Assembly: GCA_947629865.1 (NCBI GenBank)
Contig: CANRFJ010000001.1
Location: forward strand, 62,001-126,000
Length of the DNA: 64,000 bases
Direction: 5' to 3'
Source: an uncultured Lachnospiraceae bacterium
GTDB taxonomy: Bacteria; Bacillota; Clostridia; Lachnospirales; Lachnospiraceae
Part shown: positions 56,949 through 64,000 of the stretch, piece after piece
How the letters are laid out: every line of letters starts with the position of its first letter
Numbering within the stretch: position 1 is the first letter of the stretch
Position numbers and translations under genes: made by a program
Notes under the pieces: model-generated
What the model saw: the letters and a program-made list of their open reading frames with translations, nothing else
What the model was told of the DNA's origin: nothing
Databases searched by the model: none

Positions 56949-59273
56949 GTGAAGCAGGATAAACAGAGGCTTGTGGTAGATAGACGCCTGATAGGGCTGG
57001 CGGGAGCTGGATTTTTGCTGGGACGCGTGTGGCTGTTTCGCATCAACCCCTTTGCGGTGGCTTTTTTTGCGGCCATGTGCGCTGAGCGGCGGGGCAGGAA
57101 GGCAGTGGCTCTTGCGGCCCTGTGTGGTATGCTGAGCAGCATGGAGGGAATCAGCCTGCTGAAATATATGCTGCTGTTCTCCGTGGTGCTGTGCGCAGAG
57201 CATTGGCGTAAGGAGGACGGGCGGCAGATCAAGAACGCGCCGCTTGCAATGGCCCTGCTATGCGGCGGACTGAACCTTCTTCTGGGGGCCGTCAACAGTA
57301 TTCTGGCCGTGAACTCATGGGAGATGTTCTGGCTGAGTGTGCTGGAGAGCGCCGCCGTGCTTGCCCTCGCCAATGTATACCAGTGGGGCGTCCGTTTTTT
57401 TCTCTATGAGGACTGGCGTAAAATACCGGAAAACGAGGAACTGATCAGTATTCTGGCGCTGGTGTTTACGGCGCTGTATGGAATCCCGTCGGAGGCGGAC
57501 GCCATTTTTTCTGTGGTTGGGACAATCAGCTACTTTCTCGTGCTGTTTGCGGGTTATCGATACGGGGCCGCGGTGGGAGCCCTGACGGGAGCCGCGGGGG
57601 GAGTGCTGGCCGCCGTCTCCGGCAGGGGAATGGTGATGATCGGCCTCTACTGTCTGCTGGGAGTCAGCGTGGGTATGTTTCGCCAGCTCGGAAAGGTGTG
57701 CGCCGGTCTCGCTTTTTTCCTCATGGGCTGCGTTCTGGTCTATGGGGCGCGCTTTGAGATTGAGGGGATCATAGAACTGCGCGCTATGGTGTCGGCGGTT
57801 ATCATTTTTTTCGCAATTCCCGGCAAAATCCTCTGTGTGACGGAGGAAGGCGGGGAGGAGGAGCGGAATACATTTGCCAGAGAGGATATTCGGGATCTGG
57901 CCAGCAGTAAGATCGAAGATTTTTCCGACGCCTTCCGGCGCCTCTCGAAAAGCTTTGAGGCAGGGGGGACGGAGCAGCGAAAGATTTCCACGGAGGAGGT
58001 GGAGAAGGCTTTTGAGGAGCTGTCCGAGAAGATATGCAGCAGCTGCGCCAACTGCAATTACTGCTGGGACAGGCACTTTGAGGAGACAAGCCTGAATATT
58101 CACAACCTCCTGTGGCAGGCGGGACGGGACGGCAGCGTGACGATGGAAAAAATAAGTCCGGATTTCGGGAGACGGTGTATCCGCCTGGCCTCCTACATGG
58201 AGAGCGCGGAGGAAAAAATGGCGTCGGTTCGCTCCGCACTGGGCTGGCGAAACAGGCTGGCGGAGAATCGGGAGATTATGGCCCGCCAGATGAGGGAGGT
58301 GGCGGGGGCGCTGAAATCCTTCACGCTGGATCTGGAGGACACGGAGGATGTGCCGGTGTCACTGAAAAAACAGATGGCCGAAGAATTGAAGAAGGAGGGA
58401 GTGCGCCTGAGGAGACTGTCGGCCAAATACAGGAAAAAGCGCATGGAAGTCGTCTTTTCCGGTTACTGTCGGGGCAACCGGTGTCTGACTAAGACGGACA
58501 TCGCAAGGGCTCTTGGCAGGGCGGCTGGAGTCTATATGTGTCCGGCCAGGGAGACGCGCAATGTGCTGTCGTCCCGCGAGGAGACGATGTTTTTTCGCGA
58601 GGACACCCGCTACAAGGCGCTGACGGGGCTGGCGCGGGTGGCAAAGAGCGGCGAGATGGTCTCCGGAGATAACTATTCCTTTCTGGAACTGCAGAGCGGG
58701 GAACTGGTGATGGTGCTGGCGGACGGCATGGGGAGCGGGGCGGCCGCCTACCGGGACAGCGGAAATCTCATAGAGGTGCTGGAGCATCTGATGGAGGCCG
58801 GATTTGAAAAAAAATCGGCGCTACGGCTTCTGAATACCCTGTTCGTGGCAAATTATGAGGGAGCCACCTTCACCACTCTGGATATGGTTTCCATTGATTT
58901 ACATACCGGCCGGTGCGAGATTATGAAAAGCGGGGCGGCCGCCACTTTTATCCGGCGGGCAGACCGGGTGGAGACGATTTTGTCCGAGGCGCTGCCTGTG
59001 GGGGTTGACATGGAAGCGGAGAGCGATGTGACGGCGCTGGATGTGGGGGAGGGAGATATGGTCATCATGGTATCGGACGGGGTGATCGACGGATTCTACG
59101 GGGGAGAGCCGCCGGAGGGAGAGGACACGCTGGAGGCGCTGATCGAGAGCCTGACGTGCCAGAATCCAAACGACATGGCGAACCAGATTCTCATGAATAC
59201 ACTTGCCAGAAGTTCCCGCGAGGCCACGGACGATATGAGCGTCCTGGTGGCGGGAATATGGAATAAAATTTGA
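56949..59273 (+). CDS. spoIIE: Stage II sporulation protein E
   Basis: About 774 residues: ten or so membrane helices in the first 300 residues, a linker and FtsZ-contact region with CxxC motifs (CSSCANCNYCWD near residue 365), and a C-terminal PP2C-type phosphatase (VMVLADGMGSGAAAYRDSG ... MVIMVSDGVIDGF ... ATDDMSVLV). It dephosphorylates SpoIIAA to release sigma-F in the forespore and helps polar septation. I choose GTG 56949 after GGGAGG; upstream extension in frame would run into the promoter. Confidence 0.95.
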   Translation: MKQDKQRLVVDRRLIGLAGAGFLLGRVWLFRINPFAVAFFAAMCAERRGRKAVALAALCGMLSSMEGISLLKYMLLFSVVLCAEHWRKEDGRQIKNAPLAMALLCGGLNLLLGAVNSILAVNSWEMFWLSVLESAAVLALANVYQWGVRFFLYEDWRKIPENEELISILALVFTALYGIPSEADAIFSVVGTISYFLVLFAGYRYGAAVGALTGAAGGVLAAVSGRGMVMIGLYCLLGVSVGMFRQLGKVCAGLAFFLMGCVLVYGARFEIEGIIELRAMVSAVIIFFAIPGKILCVTEEGGEEERNTFAREDIRDLASSKIEDFSDAFRRLSKSFEAGGTEQRKISTEEVEKAFEELSEKICSSCANCNYCWDRHFEETSLNIHNLLWQAGRDGSVTMEKISPDFGRRCIRLASYMESAEEKMASVRSALGWRNRLAENREIMARQMREVAGALKSFTLDLEDTEDVPVSLKKQMAEELKKEGVRLRRLSAKYRKKRMEVVFSGYCRGNRCLTKTDIARALGRAAGVYMCPARETRNVLSSREETMFFREDTRYKALTGLARVAKSGEMVSGDNYSFLELQSGELVMVLADGMGSGAAAYRDSGNLIEVLEHLMEAGFEKKSALRLLNTLFVANYEGATFTTLDMVSIDLHTGRCEIMKSGAAATFIRRADRVETILSEALPVGVDMEAESDVTALDVGEGDMVIMVSDGVIDGFYGGEPPEGEDTLEALIESLTCQNPNDMANQILMNTLARSSREATDDMSVLVAGIWNKI

Positions 59274-59341
59274 CGGATTGGTGGAAAGTCTGTAATATAG
59301 GATATAGAAGAAAAAATTTACAGCAGAAGGGGAAGGGAACC

Positions 59342-60763
59342 TTGGAGGAACAGCTGATTCAGTTTAATGAAAAGCACCGGTTATTTGACAGAGGAGACGG
59401 GATCGTGCTGGGCGTGTCCGGCGGGGCGGACTCGCTCTGCCTGATGCAGTTGTTCTCCGCGATTCGGGAGAGGTACGGACTCTCCCTGTATGTCATTCAT
59501 GTCCACCACGGCATACGGGGCGAGGAGGCGGAGAGAGATGCGCGCTTTGTCGAGAAGATGGCAGACCAGAGGGGGCTGCCCTTTTGTCTTGTCCGGGTGG
59601 ACGCGGGGGCGGAGGCCGAAAAGCGCGGCATGACGCTGGAGGAGGCGGGGCGCGCCCTGCGCTATGAGGCGTTTGAGAAGTACCGGCAGCAGGTGGGAGC
59701 GGACAGGATTGCCCTGGCTCATCACCGGGACGACCAGGCGGAGACGGTGCTGTTCCATCTGTTCCGCGGGACGGGGCCGCGGGGACTGGCCGGTATACCG
59801 GTGCGGCGCGGGCGGATCATACGCCCCCTTCTCTTTGCCGGCCGGGACGAGATAGAGCGGTATCTGGAGAGAGAGGGGCTGGACTACTGCCGCGACAGCA
59901 CCAATCAGGAGACGGTGTACGCCAGAAACAAGATACGGCTGCAGCTTTTGCCCTTTGTGGAGCGGGAGATTAACCGTCAGGCAGGGCGGCACATTGCCGG
60001 TGCAGCGGAAAAAATGGCCGAGTGGCGGCGCTATATTGAGGAGATGGGACGGCGGGCCTATGAGGAGATGGTCGCGCCGGACGGACAGGCGCTGTCTCTG
60101 GATATTGAGCGCTTTGTCCGCGAGGACGTTGTGATTCGGGGCGAGGTGGCCGGACAGATTTTCGGCCGGATACTTCCGGGGGCTAAGGATCTGGAGCAGA
60201 CGCATTATGAGCAGGTGTTTCGGCTGGCGGGCGCGGAGTCCGGCAGGAGGCTGAACCTGCCGGGAGGCATAGCGGTTGAGAAAAATTATGACAGGCTGCT
60301 CTTTTACAGAGATGAAGGAGACAGACTGCGGACGCCGATATATATGACATGCGACATACCCTGCCGGCATATAGTAAATGTTGACGGGAGTTTGTGGCAG
60401 ATTTCCCTTCGGGTGAAAAAAAGAGAAGATTTACCGGAGGAAATTCCGCAAAAAGACTATACTAAATGGTTCGATTATGATAAGATAAACAACGGGCTGG
60501 TGCTTCGCAATCCGAGGGAGGGCGATTTCTTTGTCCTGAATGAAGACGGGGCCAGAAAGAGGCTGAGCCGTTATTATATGGACGAAAAAATCCCAAGGAG
60601 CCAAAGGGACAGCCAGCTGGTGCTGGCGGAGGGCGCCCATGTGCTGTGGGCCGTTCCGGGACGCATAAGCGCGGCCTGTAAAATAACTGAAAATACAAAG
60701 AGGGTTCTGGTAGTAACCAAAGAAAGGATACGTCATGAAGGAAGAAGTCAGTGTATTGATTGA
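59342..60763 (+). CDS. tilS: tRNA(Ile)-lysidine synthetase
   Basis: 473 residues. The PP-loop ATPase motif is VLGVSGGADSLCL near residue 30, then HVHHGIRGEEAERDA and LAHHRDDQAETVLFHLFRG. The C-terminal domains extend to residue 470. It converts C34 of tRNA-Ile(CAU) to lysidine so that it reads AUA. The TTG at 59342 follows GGGGAAGGG and fits the family start; the frame is open to 59270. It overlaps hpt by 29 bp. Confidence 0.94.
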   Translation: MEEQLIQFNEKHRLFDRGDGIVLGVSGGADSLCLMQLFSAIRERYGLSLYVIHVHHGIRGEEAERDARFVEKMADQRGLPFCLVRVDAGAEAEKRGMTLEEAGRALRYEAFEKYRQQVGADRIALAHHRDDQAETVLFHLFRGTGPRGLAGIPVRRGRIIRPLLFAGRDEIERYLEREGLDYCRDSTNQETVYARNKIRLQLLPFVEREINRQAGRHIAGAAEKMAEWRRYIEEMGRRAYEEMVAPDGQALSLDIERFVREDVVIRGEVAGQIFGRILPGAKDLEQTHYEQVFRLAGAESGRRLNLPGGIAVEKNYDRLLFYRDEGDRLRTPIYMTCDIPCRHIVNVDGSLWQISLRVKKREDLPEEIPQKDYTKWFDYDKINNGLVLRNPREGDFFVLNEDGARKRLSRYYMDEKIPRSQRDSQLVLAEGAHVLWAVPGRISAACKITENTKRVLVVTKERIRHEGRSQCID

Positions 60764-61265
60764 TGAGGACAGGGTGGCCGAGCGGGTGAGAGAACTGGCA
60801 GAGGAGATTAACCGAGATTACGAGGGGAAGAAACTTCACCTGATATGTATTCTCAAGGGAAGTGTATTTTTTACCTGTGAACTGGCAAAATATATTAAGG
60901 CGCCGGTCACGATGGATTTTATGAGCGTATCGAGCTACGGGGACAGGCTGACGAGCTCAGGCTGTATCACGATCAGCCAGGATCTGACGATGAGTATAGA
61001 GGGCAGAGAGGTTCTTCTGGTGGAGGATATAATCGACAGCGGACAGACTCTCTCCTATCTGGCGAACATGCTTGGCAAGCGGAATCCGGCCAGCCTGAAG
61101 ATCTGTACGCTCCTTGACAAGACGACGTGCCGGACGACGGATATTAAGGCCGCCTACACCGGATTTGAGATCGAGGATCTTTTTGTGGTGGGCTATGGAC
61201 TCGACTATGCCCAGAAGTATCGGAACCTGCCATATATAGGTGAGTTGAGATTAAAGGAGGATTGA
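60735..61265 (+). CDS. hpt: Hypoxanthine phosphoribosyltransferase
   Basis: 176 residues. PRPP-binding motif VLLVEDIIDSGQTLSYL, early LICILKGSVFFTCEL and FMSVSSYG. Salvages hypoxanthine and guanine to IMP and GMP. In Bacillus TilS and HprT also act together to control ftsH, and the tilS-hpt-ftsH order is kept here. Five bases after its stop is the ftsH ATG. Confidence 0.96.
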   Translation: MKEEVSVLIDEDRVAERVRELAEEINRDYEGKKLHLICILKGSVFFTCELAKYIKAPVTMDFMSVSSYGDRLTSSGCITISQDLTMSIEGREVLLVEDIIDSGQTLSYLANMLGKRNPASLKICTLLDKTTCRTTDIKAAYTGFEIEDLFVVGYGLDYAQKYRNLPYIGELRLKED

Positions 61266-61269
61266 CCTG

Positions 61270-63114
61270 ATGAAAAGCTTGAGAGGATATGGCTTTTTTG
61301 TTCTGCTGATAGCGGTTATTTTGCTCGTGGTGCTTACAAACAACTTTTTTTCCGGAATAAATCAGGAGAGTTATTCGTACACGCAGTTTAAAAATGACAT
61401 GGCGGATAAAAAGATCCAAGACGTCACCGTCCGGCAGAATCAGGAAGTCCCGACCGGTGAGATTGTCGTGACCACGACGGAAAAGGACAGGAAAAGCTTC
61501 TATGCGCCGGACGTCAACACGGTTCTGACTTACCTGGACACGGTGAATTTTTCCAAGGTGACGGTGTTGAATGTGGAGACGACGCCGTGGTATCTGGAGC
61601 TTCTCCCTTATGTCCTCGGCTTTGTACTGATTTTTCTCCTTTTCAGCATGATGAGCAGCCAGGCGGGCGGCGGAGGCGGCGGCAATGCCAGAATGATGAA
61701 TTTCGGCAAGAGCCGCGCCCAGATGACGAAGCCGGACGACAAGGTAAAGACCTTTCAAGATGTGGCGGGCCTGGTGGAGGAAAAGGAACAGCTTGAGGAA
61801 ATCGTGGATTTTTTGTCTGCACCCCAAAAATACACACGGCTGGGAGCCAGGATCCCCAAGGGCGTCATTATGGTCGGCCCGCCGGGAACCGGTAAGACGC
61901 TGCTTGCCAAGGCGGTGGCCGGAGAAGCGGGAGTGCCGTTCTTCAGTATTTCCGGCTCGGATTTTGTAGAGATGTTTGTCGGTGTGGGCGCCTCCCGCGT
62001 CCGTGACCTCTTTGCGGAGGCGAAGAAAAACGCGCCCTGCATCGTATTTATAGATGAGATCGACGCGGTGGCCAGACGGCGCGGAAGCGGTCTTGGCGGC
62101 GGCCATGACGAGAGGGAGCAGACTCTCAACCAGATGTTGGTGGAGATGGACGGATTCGGCATCAATGAGGGAATCATTGTGATGGCGGCCACGAACCGTG
62201 TGGATATACTCGATCCCGCCATTCTGCGGCCGGGGCGTTTTGACAGGCGGATCCATGTGGGACTGCCGGACGTGCGCGGACGCGAGGAGATTCTGCGCGT
62301 ACACGCCAGAAACAAGCCGATCGGCCAGGACGTCAATTTGGAGGAAATTGCCAGGACTACCGCCGGATTCGCCGGGGCGGATCTGGAGAATCTGTTGAAT
62401 GAATCGGCTATTGCGGCCGCCCGCGAGAACAGATCCTTTATCGTGGACGAGGACATACGGAAGTCCTTTATCAAGGTGGGGATTGGGGGCGAGAAGAAAA
62501 GCAAGATCATCTCCGACAAGGACAAGAGGATCACGGCCTACCACGAGGCGGGCCATGCGATTTTGTTCCATCTTTTGCCGGATGTGGGGCCCGTGTATAC
62601 CGTGTCGGTCATTCCCACCGGACAGGGTGCGGGCGGATATACGATGCCGCTGCCGGAGAAGGATGAGATGTACCGAACCAGAGGAAAGATGCTTCAGTAT
62701 ATCACAGTCAGTCTGGGCGGAAGAATTGCGGAGAGCCTCGCCTTTGACGACGTGACGACGGGGGCGGTGCAGGATATACGCCAGGCCACGGAGGAAGCCA
62801 GGGATATGGTGACAAAATACGGTTTCTCGGATGAGCTCGGAATGGTCAACTACAGCACAAATGACGACGAGGTATTTATCGGCAGGGATCTGGGCCACAC
62901 GAAGAACTTCAGCGAGGGAACGGCGGAGGCCATCGACCGGGAAGTAAAGAAGATCATCGACGCCTGCCGTGAGCGGGCGACCAAGCTGCTCCAGCAGAAC
63001 AGGCAGATTCTGGATAAACTGTCAGAGCTGCTGATTGAAAAAGAGCGGATCGGGCAGGAGGAATTTGAGGCGCTGTTTGAAAATAATGCCAAGACGGTTC
63101 CGGAAATTGAATAG
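61270..63114 (+). CDS. ftsH: ATP-dependent zinc metalloprotease FtsH
   Basis: 614 residues: two membrane helices (about 8-25 and 110-128), AAA+ module with Walker A GPPGTGKT (residues 203-210), FIDEID and the second region of homology near 308-325, and the protease motif HEAGH (His 425, Glu 426, His 429). Degrades unneeded membrane and short-lived regulatory proteins. AAAGGAGG precedes the ATG. Confidence 0.97.
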   Translation: MKSLRGYGFFVLLIAVILLVVLTNNFFSGINQESYSYTQFKNDMADKKIQDVTVRQNQEVPTGEIVVTTTEKDRKSFYAPDVNTVLTYLDTVNFSKVTVLNVETTPWYLELLPYVLGFVLIFLLFSMMSSQAGGGGGGNARMMNFGKSRAQMTKPDDKVKTFQDVAGLVEEKEQLEEIVDFLSAPQKYTRLGARIPKGVIMVGPPGTGKTLLAKAVAGEAGVPFFSISGSDFVEMFVGVGASRVRDLFAEAKKNAPCIVFIDEIDAVARRRGSGLGGGHDEREQTLNQMLVEMDGFGINEGIIVMAATNRVDILDPAILRPGRFDRRIHVGLPDVRGREEILRVHARNKPIGQDVNLEEIARTTAGFAGADLENLLNESAIAAARENRSFIVDEDIRKSFIKVGIGGEKKSKIISDKDKRITAYHEAGHAILFHLLPDVGPVYTVSVIPTGQGAGGYTMPLPEKDEMYRTRGKMLQYITVSLGGRIAESLAFDDVTTGAVQDIRQATEEARDMVTKYGFSDELGMVNYSTNDDEVFIGRDLGHTKNFSEGTAEAIDREVKKIIDACRERATKLLQQNRQILDKLSELLIEKERIGQEEFEALFENNAKTVPEIE

Positions 63115-63435
63115 TTTATTGTGCAAAAGTTCAAATGGGAGAAAAATGTTGGGCAATTTACACAAAAGTTATTATGAAAAAATGTAAAGTTTGTGCACAC
63201 TGTTTTTGCGTATCGTGCTATAGTAATACTCGTAAACCCCAATACATTATATAGTTTTTGCTACACCCCATAAGTAACAAAAATACCTTCTCCCAAAAGG
63301 ACAGCCACGTGAAGCTGTCCTTTTGACTTTGTAAAAAAACTCCGGCGCAGTCTGGATCCGGCACAGTCCGGTATCCGGCTCCGGTCGGGAGACATCAGCG
63401 GGGAAACATCAGATTAAGCAGACGGAGGTTTTACC
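63115..63435. other. Intergenic region with a terminator, otherwise nothing recognised
   Basis: AT-rich first half without a gene; a possible extended -10 (TGCTATAGT near 63219-63227) has no convincing -35. The terminator is listed separately. The last 100 bases are rich in CCGG-type short repeats without clear meaning. Confidence 0.6.
63295..63324. terminator. Bidirectional terminator after ftsH
   Basis: AAAAGGACAGC (63295-63305) pairs with GCTGTCCTTTT (63314-63324) around an 8-nt loop, an 11-bp stem with T runs on both strands. Confidence 0.88.
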
Positions 63436-64000
63436 ATGACGGAAGGAAGAATAAATCGGGCGGCGGTCTTCAGCGACTGCACTGAAAATTTTATAACTCC
63501 TGCAAAACCACAGAAGTACGATAAGGTGACGGTGCGGTGCCGCGTGGCCAGGGACGATGTGGAGAAGATAATTGCCGTGGTAAACGGTATACCCAGGCCG
63601 ATGAAAAAGGAAAGCCAGACGGAATTTTTTGATATATATGCCGTGGATATCCCGCTGGGGAAGGACAGGACGGATTACTTTTTTGAGATAATAAAAGAGG
63701 ACGAGACGGTCTTTTACAATAAGCAGGGAGTTGTTGATGGCGTAAACCATTATTTTAATTTTGTCATTATTCCCGGATACGACACTCCCGACTGGGCCAA
63801 GGGAGCGGTGATGTACCAGATCTTTGTGGATCGCTTCTACAACGGCGATATGAGTAATGACGTAGTGGACAACGAATATACCTACATTGAGGAGCAGCAT
63901 GTCAGCCAGGTGAGGGACTGGAACAAAATGCCGGCCTCCATGGGGGTGAGGGAGTTCTACGGCGGAGATTTGAAGGGCGTCTGGCAGAAGCTGGATTATC
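63436..64000 (+). CDS. GH13 alpha-amylase-family enzyme (neopullulanase-like), partial
   Basis: The ATG at 63436, after GGAGGT, opens a frame that runs off the window end. The first 110 residues form an N-terminal beta-sandwich like CBM34/E-set domains (DKVTVRCRVARDDVEKIIAV ... DRTDYFFEIIKEDETVFYN). The catalytic domain begins PDWAKGAVMYQIFVDRFYNGD, typical of cyclomaltodextrinase/neopullulanase enzymes, and continues FYGGDLKGVWQKLDY. No signal peptide, so it is probably cytosolic and acts on imported malto-oligosaccharides. Catalytic residues lie beyond the window. Confidence 0.88.
   Translation, partial: MTEGRINRAAVFSDCTENFITPAKPQKYDKVTVRCRVARDDVEKIIAVVNGIPRPMKKESQTEFFDIYAVDIPLGKDRTDYFFEIIKEDETVFYNKQGVVDGVNHYFNFVIIPGYDTPDWAKGAVMYQIFVDRFYNGDMSNDVVDNEYTYIEEQHVSQVRDWNKMPASMGVREFYGGDLKGVWQKLDY

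Noticed and set aside
61144..62898. Long open frame (584 codons) on the minus strand opposite ftsH
   Set aside because: It lies wholly antisense to an unmistakable FtsH gene in GC-rich sequence, has low-complexity composition and no ribosome site.

Overview
The window looks like the chromosome of an endospore-forming, anaerobic Firmicute of the Clostridia, most likely a Lachnospiraceae. The evidence is the sporulation gene set (spmA, spmB, spoVT, yabP, yabQ, spoIIE), a large SRP RNA with an Alu domain, good Shine-Dalgarno sequences with frequent GTG and TTG starts, a biotin importer under a BirA-type operator, and a secreted xylanase and GH13 enzyme typical of plant-polysaccharide users. Backbone genes are moderately GC-rich. 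The block from about 20.4 to 46.5 kb is mostly AT-rich and is accessory.

Left backbone (1-20.4 kb): the tail of a secreted Ig-like protein; spmA-spmB; bioY behind two overlapping BirA-like sites; trpS on the minus strand; a secreted leucine-rich-repeat protein; a GH10 xylanase lipoprotein; a conserved unknown; tadA; the SRP RNA; two conserved lachnospiral genes (a cyclic-nucleotide-binding-domain protein and a helical-repeat protein with what looks like a dead AAA+ domain); a flavin reductase-like protein; murA; the MoxR-DUF58-transglutaminase set; an orphan AbiEi-like protein; a metallophosphoesterase; and a DUF3592-like protein.

Accessory region (20.4-46.5 kb): (a) A tightly packed nine-gene operon (21155-34545) that looks like a DNA phosphorothioation-type defence system. 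The modification half is a PAPS-reductase/PP-loop enzyme with zinc-ribbon and ferredoxin parts, a DUF4007 protein, a large P-loop ATPase and a cysteine desulfurase (SspD/B/C/A-like). The probable effector half is a PLD-nuclease/helicase fusion, a 59-residue protein, a DndD-like SMC ATPase and a 175-residue unknown. The last gene encodes a complete-looking sigma-70-family protein, which I do not know from described phosphorothioation loci. Near-identical 26-bp palindromes lie on both sides of the operon. (b) An AlbA_2/Schlafen-type protein and decayed genes. (c) A divergent Crp/Fnr regulator and ferredoxin pair. (d) A Fic protein, a Nudix fragment, and two copies of what reads as a type I toxin-antitoxin locus with an antisense RNA; one copy has lost the toxin start. 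(e) An ECF sigma factor/ABC exporter operon with a matching ECF promoter. (f) A truncated HAD hydrolase at the right edge. About 40-bp terminator-like direct repeats bracket modules d and e.

Right backbone (46.5-64 kb): spoVT; two secreted Ig-like proteins; an exopolysaccharide initiation and tyrosine-phosphoregulation module (sugar transferase, PHP phosphatase, Wzz-like protein, BY-kinase); then the conserved hup-rqcP-yabP-yabQ-divIC-spoIIE-tilS-hpt-ftsH order known from Bacillus; and the start of a GH13 enzyme that runs off the end. No tRNA gene, CRISPR array, integrase or transposase was recognised.
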